From Catenulispora sp. GP43 (GTDB taxonomy: Bacteria; Actinomycetota; Actinomycetes; Streptomycetales; Catenulisporaceae): DNA of 64,000 nucleotides. Under the pieces are notes generated by a model. The model worked only from the letters and a program-made list of their open reading frames with translations, was not told where the DNA came from and searched no databases. The stretch is taken from assembly GCF_041260665.1 (NCBI RefSeq), contig NZ_JBGCCT010000007.1, positions 1 through 64,000 on the forward strand. The letters are read 5' to 3'. This document shows positions 1-9,102 of the stretch, piece by piece. The position numbers and the translations under genes were made by a program. Every line of letters begins with the position of its first letter. Within the stretch, counting starts at the first letter, position 1.

Positions 1-119
1 GGGCTGGGGGGGGGCGGCCGCGTTGTTGTGCGGGGGGGCGGGGGGGGGGGGGGTGCTCCGGCGCGGGGGGGGGGGCCCGGGGGGGGGGGCCGCGGGGGGG
101 GGGGGCCCCCCCCCCCGCC
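1..119. other. G/C homopolymer-rich contig end
   Basis: The first ~120 bases consist almost only of long G runs followed by long C runs, broken by a few scattered bases. No coding frame here resembles a protein; the plus-strand frame gives only Gly/Arg/Pro strings. Runs of this kind are typical of no-signal base calls or poor assembly at a contig edge. I see no biological element and would treat the stretch as unreliable sequence. Confidence 0.75.
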
Positions 120-135
120 CGGCGCCTTTTCGGCC

Positions 136-1389
136 TCACACGTCCGCCATCGTCGCGGTGACCTGACGCCCGACGGCGTTCAGCCGGTCGATCACGGTGG
201 CCGAGTCGGGCCCGCAGACGATCGCCACCGCCATGCCGCCCGCCGTCGTCGCCAGCTTCTCCATCACGTCCCCGACCCGTCGCAGGATCCTGACGTCCAC
301 GACCCAGTCGTCGTCCGGCGGCGCGCCGAACGCGGCGAACCGGCCGGCCGAGGGCGGGAAGAGGATCGACCACCCGGTCGCCCCGCGCTCCGCCGGCTGC
401 ACCGGCCGGCACTCGGGCACCTCCAGGCCGATCTGGGGCAGGATCGACGCGAAGGGCAGATAGACGCCGTGGCTGTGGCGCAGCGACCGGATGATCCCGC
501 CGCCGCCGGGCCGGCCGGCTATCTCGCACAGGACGGCGTCGCCGTCGCGGTCCAGGAAGACCTCCAGGTGGGTGACGCCGCTGAACCAGCTCATGGCGGC
601 CAGCACCCGCCGGTTGAACGCGAGCAGCGCCTCGCGCTCCGGCCCGGGGTCGACCGTGGCCGACCTGATCTGCCCGCCCCAGGCGAACTGCCGGTCGAGG
701 TAGTGCGAGGCCACGGCGGTGACCGGGACGCCGTCGCGGACCAGGCTGTCGACGTGGAACTGGCGGCCCTCGACGAACTCCTCGGCTTCGTAGCGTCCGG
801 GCACCGGCAGGCCGCGTGCCTGCAGCTCGTCCAGGTCGCGCGCACTGTGGACGATCTCGATGCCCTCGGAACCGGAGGCGCCGACCGGCTTCAGGACGAT
901 GGACCCGTACTTCGCCAGCAGGCCGCGGGCGTCGGCAGGCTGCCGGATCCCGATGTGGTCCGGGACCCTGATGCCCTGCGCCGCGAAGTGTTCCTTCATC
1001 AGGACTTTGTCACGCAGGATCGTCATCTGGGCCTCGGTGAAGCCGGGGACGCCGAACGTGTCGCGGATCCGGGCGGCCGGCACCATCATCCGCTCGGAGT
1101 GCGCGGCGACTGCGTCGATCCGCGGTCCGGCGGCCAGGTCGGGGATCAGCGCCAGGATCGACTCCTCGTCGCGGACGTCCGCCGCCAGCTTGCGCAGCAC
1201 CTGCCCGGGCGGGATCCGCCGGAGGTGCTCGGGACCGCCGACGAAGGTGATGTCGAAACGCTCCGGATCGAAGATCAGCTCTCCGCGCTCGTCGAAGTAG
1301 CTCTCGTATCCCACGTGGCTCAACAGCACGACGTGTTTGCGCGGCAATGTCCCCAGCTCCTGTCGGTCCCGGAACGGCGAGTCGATCAC
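136..1389 (-). CDS. ATP-grasp ligase (cluster enzyme 1)
   Basis: The 417-residue product reads as an ATP-grasp amide/peptide ligase. Such enzymes use ATP to make an acyl-phosphate and join it to an amine. The central region has the ATP-grasp layout: a Lys-bearing strand with SIVLKPVGASGSEGI (about residues 165-180), an acidic EEFVEGRQFHVDS strand (about 205-218), and a late E/N-type metal region HLEVFLDRDG followed by EIAGRPGGGGI (about 275-300). It diverges from the plus-strand series starting at 1563, and the promoter-bearing gap suggests shared control. A second ATP-grasp gene lies at 12584, so two ligation steps, or one ligation and one protection step, are plausible. The substrate is not readable. 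The 3' end lies close to the artefactual contig edge, but the stop is present. Confidence 0.8.
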   Translation of the reverse strand: MIDSPFRDRQELGTLPRKHVVLLSHVGYESYFDERGELIFDPERFDITFVGGPEHLRRIPPGQVLRKLAADVRDEESILALIPDLAAGPRIDAVAAHSERMMVPAARIRDTFGVPGFTEAQMTILRDKVLMKEHFAAQGIRVPDHIGIRQPADARGLLAKYGSIVLKPVGASGSEGIEIVHSARDLDELQARGLPVPGRYEAEEFVEGRQFHVDSLVRDGVPVTAVASHYLDRQFAWGGQIRSATVDPGPEREALLAFNRRVLAAMSWFSGVTHLEVFLDRDGDAVLCEIAGRPGGGGIIRSLRHSHGVYLPFASILPQIGLEVPECRPVQPAERGATGWSILFPPSAGRFAAFGAPPDDDWVVDVRILRRVGDVMEKLATTAGGMAVAIVCGPDSATVIDRLNAVGRQVTATMADV

Positions 1390-1422
1390 ACGCTACCGGC
1401 CGCCCGGAGTGAATCAGAACCC

Positions 1423-1451
1423 TTTACAAGCCGCCACGCCCCGGATAGCGT
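1423..1451 (+). promoter_or_regulatory. Candidate promoter for the biosynthetic operon
   Basis: TTTACA (1423-1428) and TAGCGT (1446-1451) are separated by 17 bases, matching an actinomycete housekeeping -35/-10 pattern. The site lies in the divergent gap between the minus-strand ATP-grasp gene and the GTG start at 1563. It was found by eye only; no transcription start is known. Confidence 0.4.
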
Positions 1452-1562
1452 ACCCAGGAGTTGTTGCAGGGTACTGACAACGGGACGTCATCGGTGCGCA
1501 TGGCCGGCGAAGGTCCCCATCGGTCGGGTTCACGGGGAACCCAGCAGCGCGAGGAGCGACGC

Positions 1563-2039
1563 GTGGACGTCACGATTTCGGACTATCTTCCTGCCCACTA
1601 CGTCCAGGCGGTTCGCGAGAACCTCGCCGACCGCGATCCGCACGACCTCGACATCCAGATCGAGGAGTGCCTCAAGTACCTGCTGATCATGTCCGAGCGC
1701 CCCGGCGGGTTCATCCCGCTCACCGGCCCGGGCGACGAGGTGTGGCACGAGCTCATCCTCCAGACGCCCGACTACGCCGCGCTCTGCGAGGCGCTGCCGG
1801 GCCGCAGGTTCATCCACCACCGCAGTCTGAGCTTCCGCGAGTACACGCAGATGCGGAGCCAGGAGGAGATCGTCGACGAGTTCCTGGGGTGGATCCCGGA
1901 GTACGTCGGCAGGTTCGGCCCCTTCACCGCCGAGCGCGCCCAGTACTGGTCCTTCTGCGAGTTCCTCATGACCGCGCGCGGGATCACCCTCGACCAGATC
2001 AACCACATCGGCGCCTTGGGATCCGCGAGCAGCCGATGA
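1563..2039 (+). CDS. GRDP-like small protein of the biosynthetic cluster
   Basis: This encodes 158 residues from a GTG preceded by a good SD (GAGGAG at about 1551); an upstream in-frame ATG lacks that support. The protein has the motif DEVWHELILQTPDYAALCE (about residues 61-79) followed by RRFIHHRSL (about 85-93), and a WSFCEFL stretch near residue 133. The WHxxIL...Y..fC...HH pattern is that of the glycine-rich-domain-like (GRDP-like, PF07173-type) proteins, whose conserved His/Cys residues suggest metal or ligand binding. No enzymatic role is established for the bacterial members that I know of. It overlaps the next gene by ATGA, so it is translated with the aminotransferase and is part of the cluster. 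Confidence 0.6.
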   Translation: MDVTISDYLPAHYVQAVRENLADRDPHDLDIQIEECLKYLLIMSERPGGFIPLTGPGDEVWHELILQTPDYAALCEALPGRRFIHHRSLSFREYTQMRSQEEIVDEFLGWIPEYVGRFGPFTAERAQYWSFCEFLMTARGITLDQINHIGALGSASSR

Positions 2040-3052
2040 CCCGTGCCGCCGCGATCCCTCCCGAACAGCCGCCGCCGGGAGTGGATCTCACTGAAGCACC
2101 CTTCGATCTCCCCGAGGCCTTCAAGGACGCGGTGCTGGAACGGTTGTCGGCGAGCTCTTGGCGGCGCTATCCGTCCAGGAACCAGCGGGCGATCGTCGCC
2201 AAGGCCGCCGACCGGCTCCGCGTGGCAGCCGAGGCGGTCTTCCCGACGCGGGGGTGCAGCGAAGCGCTGCGCATCGCGTTCCTGCGCGAGGCGCTCGAGG
2301 AGCGGACCCTTCTCTTCCCGAGCCCGAGCTGGTTCGGCTTCCGGGTCATCGCCGCCGGCCTGCGGATCCCGTTCTCCTACTACGACGTCGGCGACGAGCT
2401 CGCCGCCGTGAACAGTACGGCGGCTGCGGCGGCCGGCGCGCGCGGGGCGGCGACCCTCGTCATGTGCTCGCCGAACAATCCCACCGGCCACGTCGTGGAA
2501 CCGGACGTGGTGAAGGCGGCCTGCGCCGACGGCGACCGGGGCTGCATTATCGACCTCACCTATGACCTGTTCGAGGACGAGCCGCTGCTGCCCCGCCTGG
2601 CCGAGCTGTCCGACGGCCCGCGGCCGACCGCCTGCCTGAGCTTGTCGAAGGTGTTCGGACTGGCCGGGGCGCGGCTGGGGCTGCTGGTCGGCGATCCGTC
2701 GCGGATGTCGGGCTTCAAGTCGCTGTCGGAGCCGTACGCGCTGGACTACTTCCAGCTCGCGGTGCTCGACGTCCTGTTCGATCAGGAGTGGGCCGCGACG
2801 CGTGGATCGATCGCGGCCTCGGTGCGTGACTGGCGTGTCGAGGTGGCGCGTCTGGCCGCCGAGCGCTTGCCCGCGGCGCGGGTGCTGGCCCCGGCCGGCA
2901 ATTTCGTGACCTTCAGCCTTCCCGTGTCCGAGCGGGATGCGGAGGCGAACCGGATCATCGATGCGGCGGCGGCGAAGGTCTTCCCGGACTCGGACCTGGT
3001 CCGCCTCACCGTGAACGAGCAGACGCTGAACGCGCTGCGAGGAGAGACGTGA
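2036..3052 (+). CDS. PLP-dependent aminotransferase, class I/II (HisC-like)
   Basis: This 338-residue fold-type I aminotransferase probably moves an amino group between an alpha-amino acid and a keto precursor of the product. Visible hallmarks are CSPNNPTGH (about 140-148), the DLTYDLF segment with the Asp/Tyr that contact the PLP ring (about 170-176), and SLSKVFGLAGARLG (about 202-215), in which the Lys forms the Schiff base. The start ATG at 2036 overlaps the preceding stop (ATGA), and the stop overlaps the GTG of the ABC transporter (GTGA). At 338 residues it is near the usual HisC length. The cluster context argues against a primary histidine-pathway role, but the HisC-like core and the HAL-family gene downstream make histidine or an imidazole compound a possible substrate. 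Confidence 0.8.
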   Translation: MTRAAAIPPEQPPPGVDLTEAPFDLPEAFKDAVLERLSASSWRRYPSRNQRAIVAKAADRLRVAAEAVFPTRGCSEALRIAFLREALEERTLLFPSPSWFGFRVIAAGLRIPFSYYDVGDELAAVNSTAAAAAGARGAATLVMCSPNNPTGHVVEPDVVKAACADGDRGCIIDLTYDLFEDEPLLPRLAELSDGPRPTACLSLSKVFGLAGARLGLLVGDPSRMSGFKSLSEPYALDYFQLAVLDVLFDQEWAATRGSIAASVRDWRVEVARLAAERLPAARVLAPAGNFVTFSLPVSERDAEANRIIDAAAAKVFPDSDLVRLTVNEQTLNALRGET

Positions 3053-6000
3053 GCACCAGAAATGGCGATGACTGGATCCGACGGCTCGCCGGATACTGCT
3101 GGCAGTACAAACGCAGTGTCCTGATCGGCACCGCCGGCGCGCTGACGGCGGTGGCCCTGTCGCTCGTCGTCCCGCTGTTCGAACGGGCGACGGTCAACGG
3201 GCTGACGTCCGGCGGCTCGGTCGTCCCGTGGCTGGTGGCGCTGGCGCTGGCCGCCCCGATCAATTACGGTGCCTCGTTCCTGCGGGTCTACCACGGCGGC
3301 CGGTTCTCGCTGGGCGCTCAGTACTCGATGCGCACCGAGATGCACCGCAAACTCCTGCGCACCGACGGCGGCAAGCACGACGAGGTGGTCCTCGGACAGG
3401 CGTTCAGCCGCGCCACCTCCGATCTGACGCTGGTTCAGCAGCAGCTCGCGCTGATGCCCCGGACGGCGGGCTGCGTCATCCTGCTCGTCGGGACCATGGT
3501 CGCCTGTGTGCTGCTCTCGCCGCTGCTGAGCCTGGTGGTGCTGGTCGTCATCGCCGTCTTCCTGGTGGCCGGCGGCACCGCGCGCCGCAGGATCTACCCC
3601 GCGACCTGGGAGGCGCAGCAGGCCGCCGGCGAGCTCGCGGGCGTCGTCGACGAGTACGTGGCCGGCGTGCGGGTCATCAAGGGCCTGGGGCAGGACGGCC
3701 GCTCGTCGGGGCGGTTCGATTCCGCGGCCCGTCGTCTGTTCGCGACGCGGATGCGTACCGTGCGGATGAACAGCCAGGTCACCCCGGCGCTCAGCGCCCT
3801 GCCCGCCGTGGGCCAGATCGCGGTGCTGGCGGTCGGCGGATGGCTGGCTGTGCACGGCCAGATCAGCCTGGGCACGCTGCTGGCCTTCTTCACGTACCTC
3901 GCGCAGGTCTCCTCGCCGGTGTCGGTGTTGGCGCAGTTGGCGGTGAACGGGCCGCAGGCGCGTGCGGCGATGCACCGGATCTTCGATCTCCTGGATCTGC
4001 AGCCCGACGTGGTCCAGAGCCCGACTGCCTCGGAGCTTCCCGCCGTGGGGGCCGCGGAGTCCGCCGGCGCCGAGATCGAGTTCGCGGACGTCGATTTCTC
4101 CTACACCCCGGCTCGGCCGGTCCTGGACGGGTTCTCGCTCAGTGTCGCCGCCGGCGAGACCGTGGCGCTGGTCGGCAAAGTGGGGTCCGGGAAGTCGACG
4201 GCCGCTTTGCTGTTGCTGCGGTTGTTCGAGGTGCAGGGCGGCGGGGTCCGGGTCCGGGGCCGAGATGTCAGGGAGCTGACGTTCGACTCGCTCAGGGCGG
4301 CGATCGGGTTCGTCCCCGAGGAGAGCATGCTGTTCTCCGACACGGTCCGGGCCAACATCGCCTTCGGCCGTACCGACGCCACCGACGAGGAGGTGCTGGC
4401 CGCCGCGAAGGCGGCCGGCGTCGACGGTTTCGCCTCGGCGCTGCCCGAGGGGTACGACACCCTCGTCGGCGAGGGCGGCCTGGCCCTGTCCGGCGGCCAG
4501 CGCCAGCGGATCGCGATCGCCCGGGCGATCATCAAGGCGCCGGACATCCTGGTGCTGGACGACGCCACGTCGGCCGTCGACGCCGCGACCGAGGACGAGA
4601 TCCACGAAGCGCTGTCGGTGGCCAGCGGCGGACGGACCACGCTGCTGATCGCGCACCGCCGCTCGACGCTGCGCCTGGCCGACCGGATCGCGGTCATCGA
4701 CGAGGGCCGCGTCGTGGACGTCGGCGTCCACGAGGACCTGCTCGCCCGCTGTGCGCTCTACCGGCTGCTGATCTCCGGGCCCGGCGGCGACGCCGAGGGC
4801 ATCGAGGCCGGCGAGGTGATGATGCTCGCCGGGCAGGAGGACGCCTCGCCGTGGGAGCGCGCGCCGGTCGCCGCGCCGGCCGCGAAGAAGCCCGAGCGCG
4901 CCGCTGCCCTGGCGGACATGGCCCGGCGAGTCGCCGAGTTGCCGCAGGCCCTGGACGGTCCGGCGCTCAGCGACGAGGATCCGGACGCGGCCGGTCTGAC
5001 GTCGCCGTTGCGGATGCGCGGCATGCTCGCGCCGTTCCGTTGGCGGATGGCTCTGCTGGTCGGCATCATCGTCGTCGACGCCTTGGCGGCGCTGGCATTC
5101 CCGCTGCTGGTGCGCAACGGGCTCGATCACGGGGTGGCCGCCGACCGGGTCGGGACGCTGATGGTGTTCGCCGGTGTCGCGCTGGTCGCCGCGGTGCTCG
5201 GGTGGTTGACCGACATCGGCACCGCGCGGGTCGCCGGCCGTCTGGCCGAGCGGCTGCTGTTCCGTCTCAGGTGTTCGACGTTCGCGCATGTGCAGCGGCT
5301 GGGTCTGGACTTCCACGAACGTGAGGGCACCGGCCGCATCCTGACCCGGATGACGATGGACCTGGACGCGGTGGCGACCTATGCCCAGACCGGTGTCGCG
5401 CCGTCCATCGTCAGTGCCCTGACTGTGGTGGGCGTGTTCACCGCCGCGGCCGTCATCTCGCCGGTGCTGAGCATCCCGCTGTTCGTCGCTGTTCCGGTGC
5501 TGGCCGTGGCTACCCGGCTCTACCGGCGTGCGGCGGCGCGCGTCTACTCAGATGCGCGGAACAAGGCCGCGGAGGTCAACGCCGATCTGCACGAGAGTGT
5601 GCGGGGCGCGCGGGTCACGCAGGCCTTCCACCGCGTCCAGCAGCGCAGCGACCGTTTCGCAAAGCTCAGTGAGGCTTACCGCCACTCGCAGTCGACCGCG
5701 CAGTGGTTGGGTGCCCTGTACTTCCCGTTCATCGTGCTCGTGTTCGACGGTTGTGCGGTCGCGGTCCTGTGGCTCAGCCAGGGCCGGGTGCACCACGCGG
5801 GGCTGACCGTCGGCGGCGTCATCGCCTTCCTGATCTACCTCGACCTGCTCTACGCGCCGACCCAGCAGCTGGCCATCGCGATCGGCACGTACCAGAAGTC
5901 GCGGGTCGGCCTGCGCAAACTCAGTGAGCTGATCATCGCCGCCGGACCGGTCCGCCCCGCGGGCCTGCCCGCCTCGGAGCACTTCGGCGAGGTCGTCGCG

Positions 6001-6789
6001 GAGGGCGTCTCGTTCAGCTATCCGGGGCAGGACCGGCTGGCGCTGGCCGACATCGACCTGGCCATCGCCGACGGCGAGACGATCGCGCTGGTCGGAGCAT
6101 CGGGCGCGGGCAAGTCCTCGCTGGTCAAGCTGATCGCCAGGTACTACGAGCCCTCCAGCGGGACGATCCGCGTCAACGGACGCGACGCGCGCGAGTACGA
6201 CCTCGGATCCTTCCGGAGCAGGCTGGTCGCCGTGGCCCAGGAGCCGTTCCTGTTCGCCGGCACGGTGCGCGACAGCATCGCCTTCTGCCGCCCGGAGATC
6301 ACGGACGAGCAGGTGCAGCAGGCCGCCGAGGCCGTCGGCGCGCACGCCATGATCTCCTCGCTGGCCGGCGGGTACCGGCACCCCGTGGCCTCCGGCGGCG
6401 GGAACCTGTCCGCCGGCCAGCGCCAGCTCGTCGCCCTGGCGCGGGCCTACGTCGCGGCCCCGGACGTGCTCCTGCTGGACGAGGCGACCGCGTCGCTGGA
6501 CCTGGTCAGCGAGGCGGCGGTGGCCGCCGGTCTGGCGGCGGTGACGCGCCGTCAGACCACGGTGATCGTGGCCCACCGGCTGGCCACGGCGGCGCGTGCC
6601 GATCGGATCGTCGTCGTGGAGGCGGGCCGGATCGTGCAGGTCGGCGCGCATGAGGAGTTGATGGGGGCTGACGGCCCGTATCGCTTGATGTATGAGGCTT
6701 CCACGGGTTCGGAGGGCTCGCCCGTGCAGGGGGCTGACGATCCGTGGCTCCGGTCGCCTGAACACTCCGGGAGCATCGCGACCGCCTAG
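3049..6789 (+). CDS. Fused ABC exporter (TMD-NBD-TMD-NBD)
   Basis: A 1246-residue polypeptide joins two half-transporters. NBD1 has Walker A GKVGSGKST (about 375), signature LSGGQ and Walker B ILVLDDATS (about 500-508). NBD2 has GASGAGKSS (about 1015), LSAGQ and VLLLDEATA (about 1140-1148). In NBD1 the catalytic Glu after the Walker B Asp is Asp (LDDATS), whereas NBD2 keeps LDEATA. This is the one-degenerate-site arrangement known in heterodimeric type IV exporters. An Ala/Glu-rich linker (about 590-640) joins the halves. As the only transporter in the cluster, it most likely exports the product and confers self-resistance. The GTG start overlaps the aminotransferase stop. Confidence 0.9.
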   Translation: MSTRNGDDWIRRLAGYCWQYKRSVLIGTAGALTAVALSLVVPLFERATVNGLTSGGSVVPWLVALALAAPINYGASFLRVYHGGRFSLGAQYSMRTEMHRKLLRTDGGKHDEVVLGQAFSRATSDLTLVQQQLALMPRTAGCVILLVGTMVACVLLSPLLSLVVLVVIAVFLVAGGTARRRIYPATWEAQQAAGELAGVVDEYVAGVRVIKGLGQDGRSSGRFDSAARRLFATRMRTVRMNSQVTPALSALPAVGQIAVLAVGGWLAVHGQISLGTLLAFFTYLAQVSSPVSVLAQLAVNGPQARAAMHRIFDLLDLQPDVVQSPTASELPAVGAAESAGAEIEFADVDFSYTPARPVLDGFSLSVAAGETVALVGKVGSGKSTAALLLLRLFEVQGGGVRVRGRDVRELTFDSLRAAIGFVPEESMLFSDTVRANIAFGRTDATDEEVLAAAKAAGVDGFASALPEGYDTLVGEGGLALSGGQRQRIAIARAIIKAPDILVLDDATSAVDAATEDEIHEALSVASGGRTTLLIAHRRSTLRLADRIAVIDEGRVVDVGVHEDLLARCALYRLLISGPGGDAEGIEAGEVMMLAGQEDASPWERAPVAAPAAKKPERAAALADMARRVAELPQALDGPALSDEDPDAAGLTSPLRMRGMLAPFRWRMALLVGIIVVDALAALAFPLLVRNGLDHGVAADRVGTLMVFAGVALVAAVLGWLTDIGTARVAGRLAERLLFRLRCSTFAHVQRLGLDFHEREGTGRILTRMTMDLDAVATYAQTGVAPSIVSALTVVGVFTAAAVISPVLSIPLFVAVPVLAVATRLYRRAAARVYSDARNKAAEVNADLHESVRGARVTQAFHRVQQRSDRFAKLSEAYRHSQSTAQWLGALYFPFIVLVFDGCAVAVLWLSQGRVHHAGLTVGGVIAFLIYLDLLYAPTQQLAIAIGTYQKSRVGLRKLSELIIAAGPVRPAGLPASEHFGEVVAEGVSFSYPGQDRLALADIDLAIADGETIALVGASGAGKSSLVKLIARYYEPSSGTIRVNGRDAREYDLGSFRSRLVAVAQEPFLFAGTVRDSIAFCRPEITDEQVQQAAEAVGAHAMISSLAGGYRHPVASGGGNLSAGQRQLVALARAYVAAPDVLLLDEATASLDLVSEAAVAAGLAAVTRRQTTVIVAHRLATAARADRIVVVEAGRIVQVGAHEELMGADGPYRLMYEASTGSEGSPVQGADDPWLRSPEHSGSIATA

Positions 6790-6827
6790 CAGTCGGGGGA
6801 CTGTCGTGCTAGCAGAGGGGGACTGTT

Positions 6828-7715
6828 GTGTTTGAGACTGATCTGGCCGTCGCCACCGAGACCGAATTGCACGCCGCGGCGGACAGTCTGCGCCGAGACG
6901 GGTTGGTGGTGGCGCGCAATGCCGTGCCTCCGGAGTCCATCGACGAGTTCCGGCGGCAGTTGTGCGCGCGAATGGATCCGGACGCGGACGCGGGCGCGGG
7001 CGCCGCAGCCGCAGCGGCTGAGCTGACGTGGACGCGGCTTCGCGAGCAGATGTCGTCGCAGGTCCTGTTGCGGATGCGGCGGGAGGCCTATGAGTGCCCG
7101 CAGTACGCGGGCGTGTTCCGGTCGCCGCGGCTGCTGGGGTTTCTACGGATCGTCCTGGACACCGAGGAGCCGTTCCTGCATCCGCGCAGGTGGATCCGGA
7201 CCAATGCGGCCGGCCGGGACGCCGGTGCGCAGCCGATGCATCAGGACTATTGGTTCGTCCACGGCGACCCCGACGTATATACAGTGTGGGTCCCGCTGCA
7301 CGACTGCACCGAGGGCGGTGTCGTGCTGGTCGAGGGATCGCACCGGGACGGTACGCTCGCCGTGGACGACAAGGCCGCCGGCAAGGGCGCGGTGGCGCAG
7401 GTCGACCGGGACCGGATGGTCGAGCCCCGGCTCGCGCTGGGCGATGTGGTGGTCTTCCACAGCCTGACGGTCCACGGGACCGCTCCTGACGCACCGGCCC
7501 TGGCCCGGATCTCGATCGACGGCCGGTTCCAGAACCCGACTTCACCGATCGCGATGGACCAGCTGTTCCCGGCCATGGCGACCGAGGACGGCAAGCCGAT
7601 CGCGCGCGCCGGCGCGTCGGGCGACGACGTGGGCGAGTGGTCTGGCGACCCGGATCTGCGCGTCGATCCCGCGATGCCGATCGTGACGCCGCGCGGCACG
7701 GTGGTGCGCGGATGA
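6828..7715 (+). CDS. Phytanoyl-CoA dioxygenase-family Fe(II)/2-oxoglutarate oxygenase
   Basis: This 295-residue PhyH-type non-heme iron oxygenase likely hydroxylates, desaturates or cyclises a pathway intermediate using O2 and 2-oxoglutarate. The iron triad is visible as MHQDYW (HxD, about residues 133-138) and the distal His in HSLTVHGTAP (about 211-220), with the 2OG-binding Arg in ARISIDGRFQNP just after. The GTG start is preceded by AGAGGGGGA. That SD-plus-GTG unit (GGGGGACTGTyGTG) occurs twice, at about 6795 and 6817, and only the second opens this gene. It overlaps the next oxygenase-like gene by ATGA. Confidence 0.88.
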   Translation: MFETDLAVATETELHAAADSLRRDGLVVARNAVPPESIDEFRRQLCARMDPDADAGAGAAAAAAELTWTRLREQMSSQVLLRMRREAYECPQYAGVFRSPRLLGFLRIVLDTEEPFLHPRRWIRTNAAGRDAGAQPMHQDYWFVHGDPDVYTVWVPLHDCTEGGVVLVEGSHRDGTLAVDDKAAGKGAVAQVDRDRMVEPRLALGDVVVFHSLTVHGTAPDAPALARISIDGRFQNPTSPIAMDQLFPAMATEDGKPIARAGASGDDVGEWSGDPDLRVDPAMPIVTPRGTVVRG

Positions 7716-8431
7716 GCGTCTCCGAGGCGGACGTGCTGGATCCGCGGTTCCTGCAGGGCGAACGCGCGCGGCTGTTCGCGATCGCGTGGACCCGGGCCAC
7801 GCGGGCGATGGCCGACATCCGTGCGCTTCCGGCGCCGGACGACCCCGAGACGGAGTGTCTGCGGGCGATGGCCGGGCACCTCGCGCCGTATTCGTCGGTC
7901 CCCGTCCCGATCCTGCGCACGCCGGAGTGGGCGTCGGAGTCGGTGATGGAGGTGCTGGCGGCGAACGCGGCGCGGATCGCCGAGCAGTCGGCCTACCAGG
8001 CGGAGCAGAAGCGGAACTCGCCGGTCAGCAAGAGGGTCGAGATGCTCCTGGACCGGCTGGGGGTCGTGGAGTATGTGGAGAAGGAGTGCGGCCTGCGCCT
8101 GGTCCGGGTCCCCGGCGAGATGCGCTACACCTCCTACATCTTCTACGACGCTCCGGGCTCGTTCCTGCAATGGCACCTGGACGCCAGGCACATCGTCGAT
8201 GTCAGCCTCCTGCTGTGCATCGACCGCCTGGACGACCGGGACGCCGACGAGGCCAGCGCCACCTACGCGGTCACGCCGACAGGGGTCGAGCGGTTCCACT
8301 TCCAGCCGGGCCAGGCCCTCATCTTCGACGGCGCGTTCACCCTGCACGGCCGGTCGCCGGTCGCCGAGGGCGAGAACGTGACCATCCTGCGGATCGGGTT
8401 CCGGCTCGCCGACGCCGTCGCGGAGGTGTGA
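7712..8431 (+). CDS. 2OG-Fe(II) oxygenase-like protein with an intact metal motif
   Basis: This encodes 239 residues from the ATG overlapping the PhyH stop. The C-terminal half has SFLQWHLDARH (about 149-159), giving an HxD pair, then FDGAFTLHGRSPV with the distal His (about 208-220) and ILRIGFR with the probable co-substrate Arg. This is the double-stranded beta-helix oxygenase pattern. The N-terminal ~110 residues are helical and shared with the next gene. The protein is a paralogue of 8433-9086 (shared LFA..WTR, RYS/PYSS, SILLCxDR and TP.G..RF motifs). It likely acts on the same carrier-free intermediate as the PhyH protein. The family is assigned from motifs only. Confidence 0.65.
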   Translation: MSVSEADVLDPRFLQGERARLFAIAWTRATRAMADIRALPAPDDPETECLRAMAGHLAPYSSVPVPILRTPEWASESVMEVLAANAARIAEQSAYQAEQKRNSPVSKRVEMLLDRLGVVEYVEKECGLRLVRVPGEMRYTSYIFYDAPGSFLQWHLDARHIVDVSLLLCIDRLDDRDADEASATYAVTPTGVERFHFQPGQALIFDGAFTLHGRSPVAEGENVTILRIGFRLADAVAEV

Positions 8432-8432
8432 C

Positions 8433-9086
8433 GTGCTGAATCCCGGAGTGCTCGACGGCGAGGCGGCGAGCCTGTTCGCGGACGGATGGACCCGCAGTCT
8501 GCGCAGCCTGACCGATATCAGCCTGCTTCCGGAGGACGGCACAGAGAAGGCGAACCTGCTGGCGGTGATCGCCGAACAGCTGGAACGGTACTCGCTGCTT
8601 CCGGTGCCCTCGGCGTGCCGGCCGGAGTTCGCCGATCCGGCGGTGCTGGCGGCGCTCGCGACAGAGGCCCGCGACGCCGCGGATCCGACGGATGCGGGAC
8701 CTGCGGGCCAGGCGTTCCTCGATAGCAGTGCTCTGCGAGAGATGCTGGCGAAGGAATACGGCCTGGAGATCTCGTCGGAGCCGCAAGGGTACGTCAACGC
8801 GTCCTATCTCGTCTTCGACAGCGAGAGCCCAGGCTTGGAGTTCCAGCTGGTTCCGCGCAGCGAAGAGGACATCAGCATCCTGCTATGCCTGGACCGCGTG
8901 GACAGCCGCCCGCCGGAGGAGGCGAGCGCGAGCGTCGTCGCCACGCCGAGCGGACTGCGCCGTTTCCGGACGGAGCCCGGCGAGTGCCTGGTCCTGGACC
9001 CGGGATTCACCGTGCACGGCCACACCCCGGTCGTGGACGGCGAGCGCGTCGTGTGTCTGCGGGCCGGTTTCCGGATCGCGCGATAG
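8433..9086 (+). CDS. Degenerate paralogue of the upstream 2OG oxygenase-like gene
   Basis: This encodes 217 residues starting one base after the upstream stop, clearly homologous to the 239-residue neighbour. At the position of WHLD in the neighbour it reads FQLV (about residue 130), so both the His and the Asp of the iron-binding HxD motif are gone. The distal VHGHTPV His is retained. A ~20-residue helical insert of the neighbour is also missing. It is therefore unlikely to be an iron oxygenase and is more likely a structural or regulatory partner, analogous to other enzyme/pseudoenzyme pairs. The frame is intact with normal codon use, arguing against simple decay. Confidence 0.6.
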   Translation: MLNPGVLDGEAASLFADGWTRSLRSLTDISLLPEDGTEKANLLAVIAEQLERYSLLPVPSACRPEFADPAVLAALATEARDAADPTDAGPAGQAFLDSSALREMLAKEYGLEISSEPQGYVNASYLVFDSESPGLEFQLVPRSEEDISILLCLDRVDSRPPEEASASVVATPSGLRRFRTEPGECLVLDPGFTVHGHTPVVDGERVVCLRAGFRIAR

Positions 9087-9102
9087 GCCGGAGGGGATTC
9101 GT

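Noticed and set aside
28-1686. 552-codon plus-strand ORF starting in the G-run
   Set aside because: It starts in artefactual sequence and is antisense to the ATP-grasp gene.
2782-5316. 844-codon minus-strand ORF opposite the ABC exporter
   Set aside because: It is a GC3 shadow: low-complexity Arg/Gln/Gly-rich translation with no domain, fully antisense to a transporter with all ABC motifs.
6795-6830. Duplicated SD-GTG unit before the PhyH gene as a leader peptide
   Set aside because: The first GTG opens only ten codons without notable sequence; it is probably a chance or slippage duplication.
5548-7920. 790-codon minus-strand ORF
   Set aside because: It is antisense to NBD2 of the exporter and the PhyH gene, and its composition is Arg/Ser/Pro noise.
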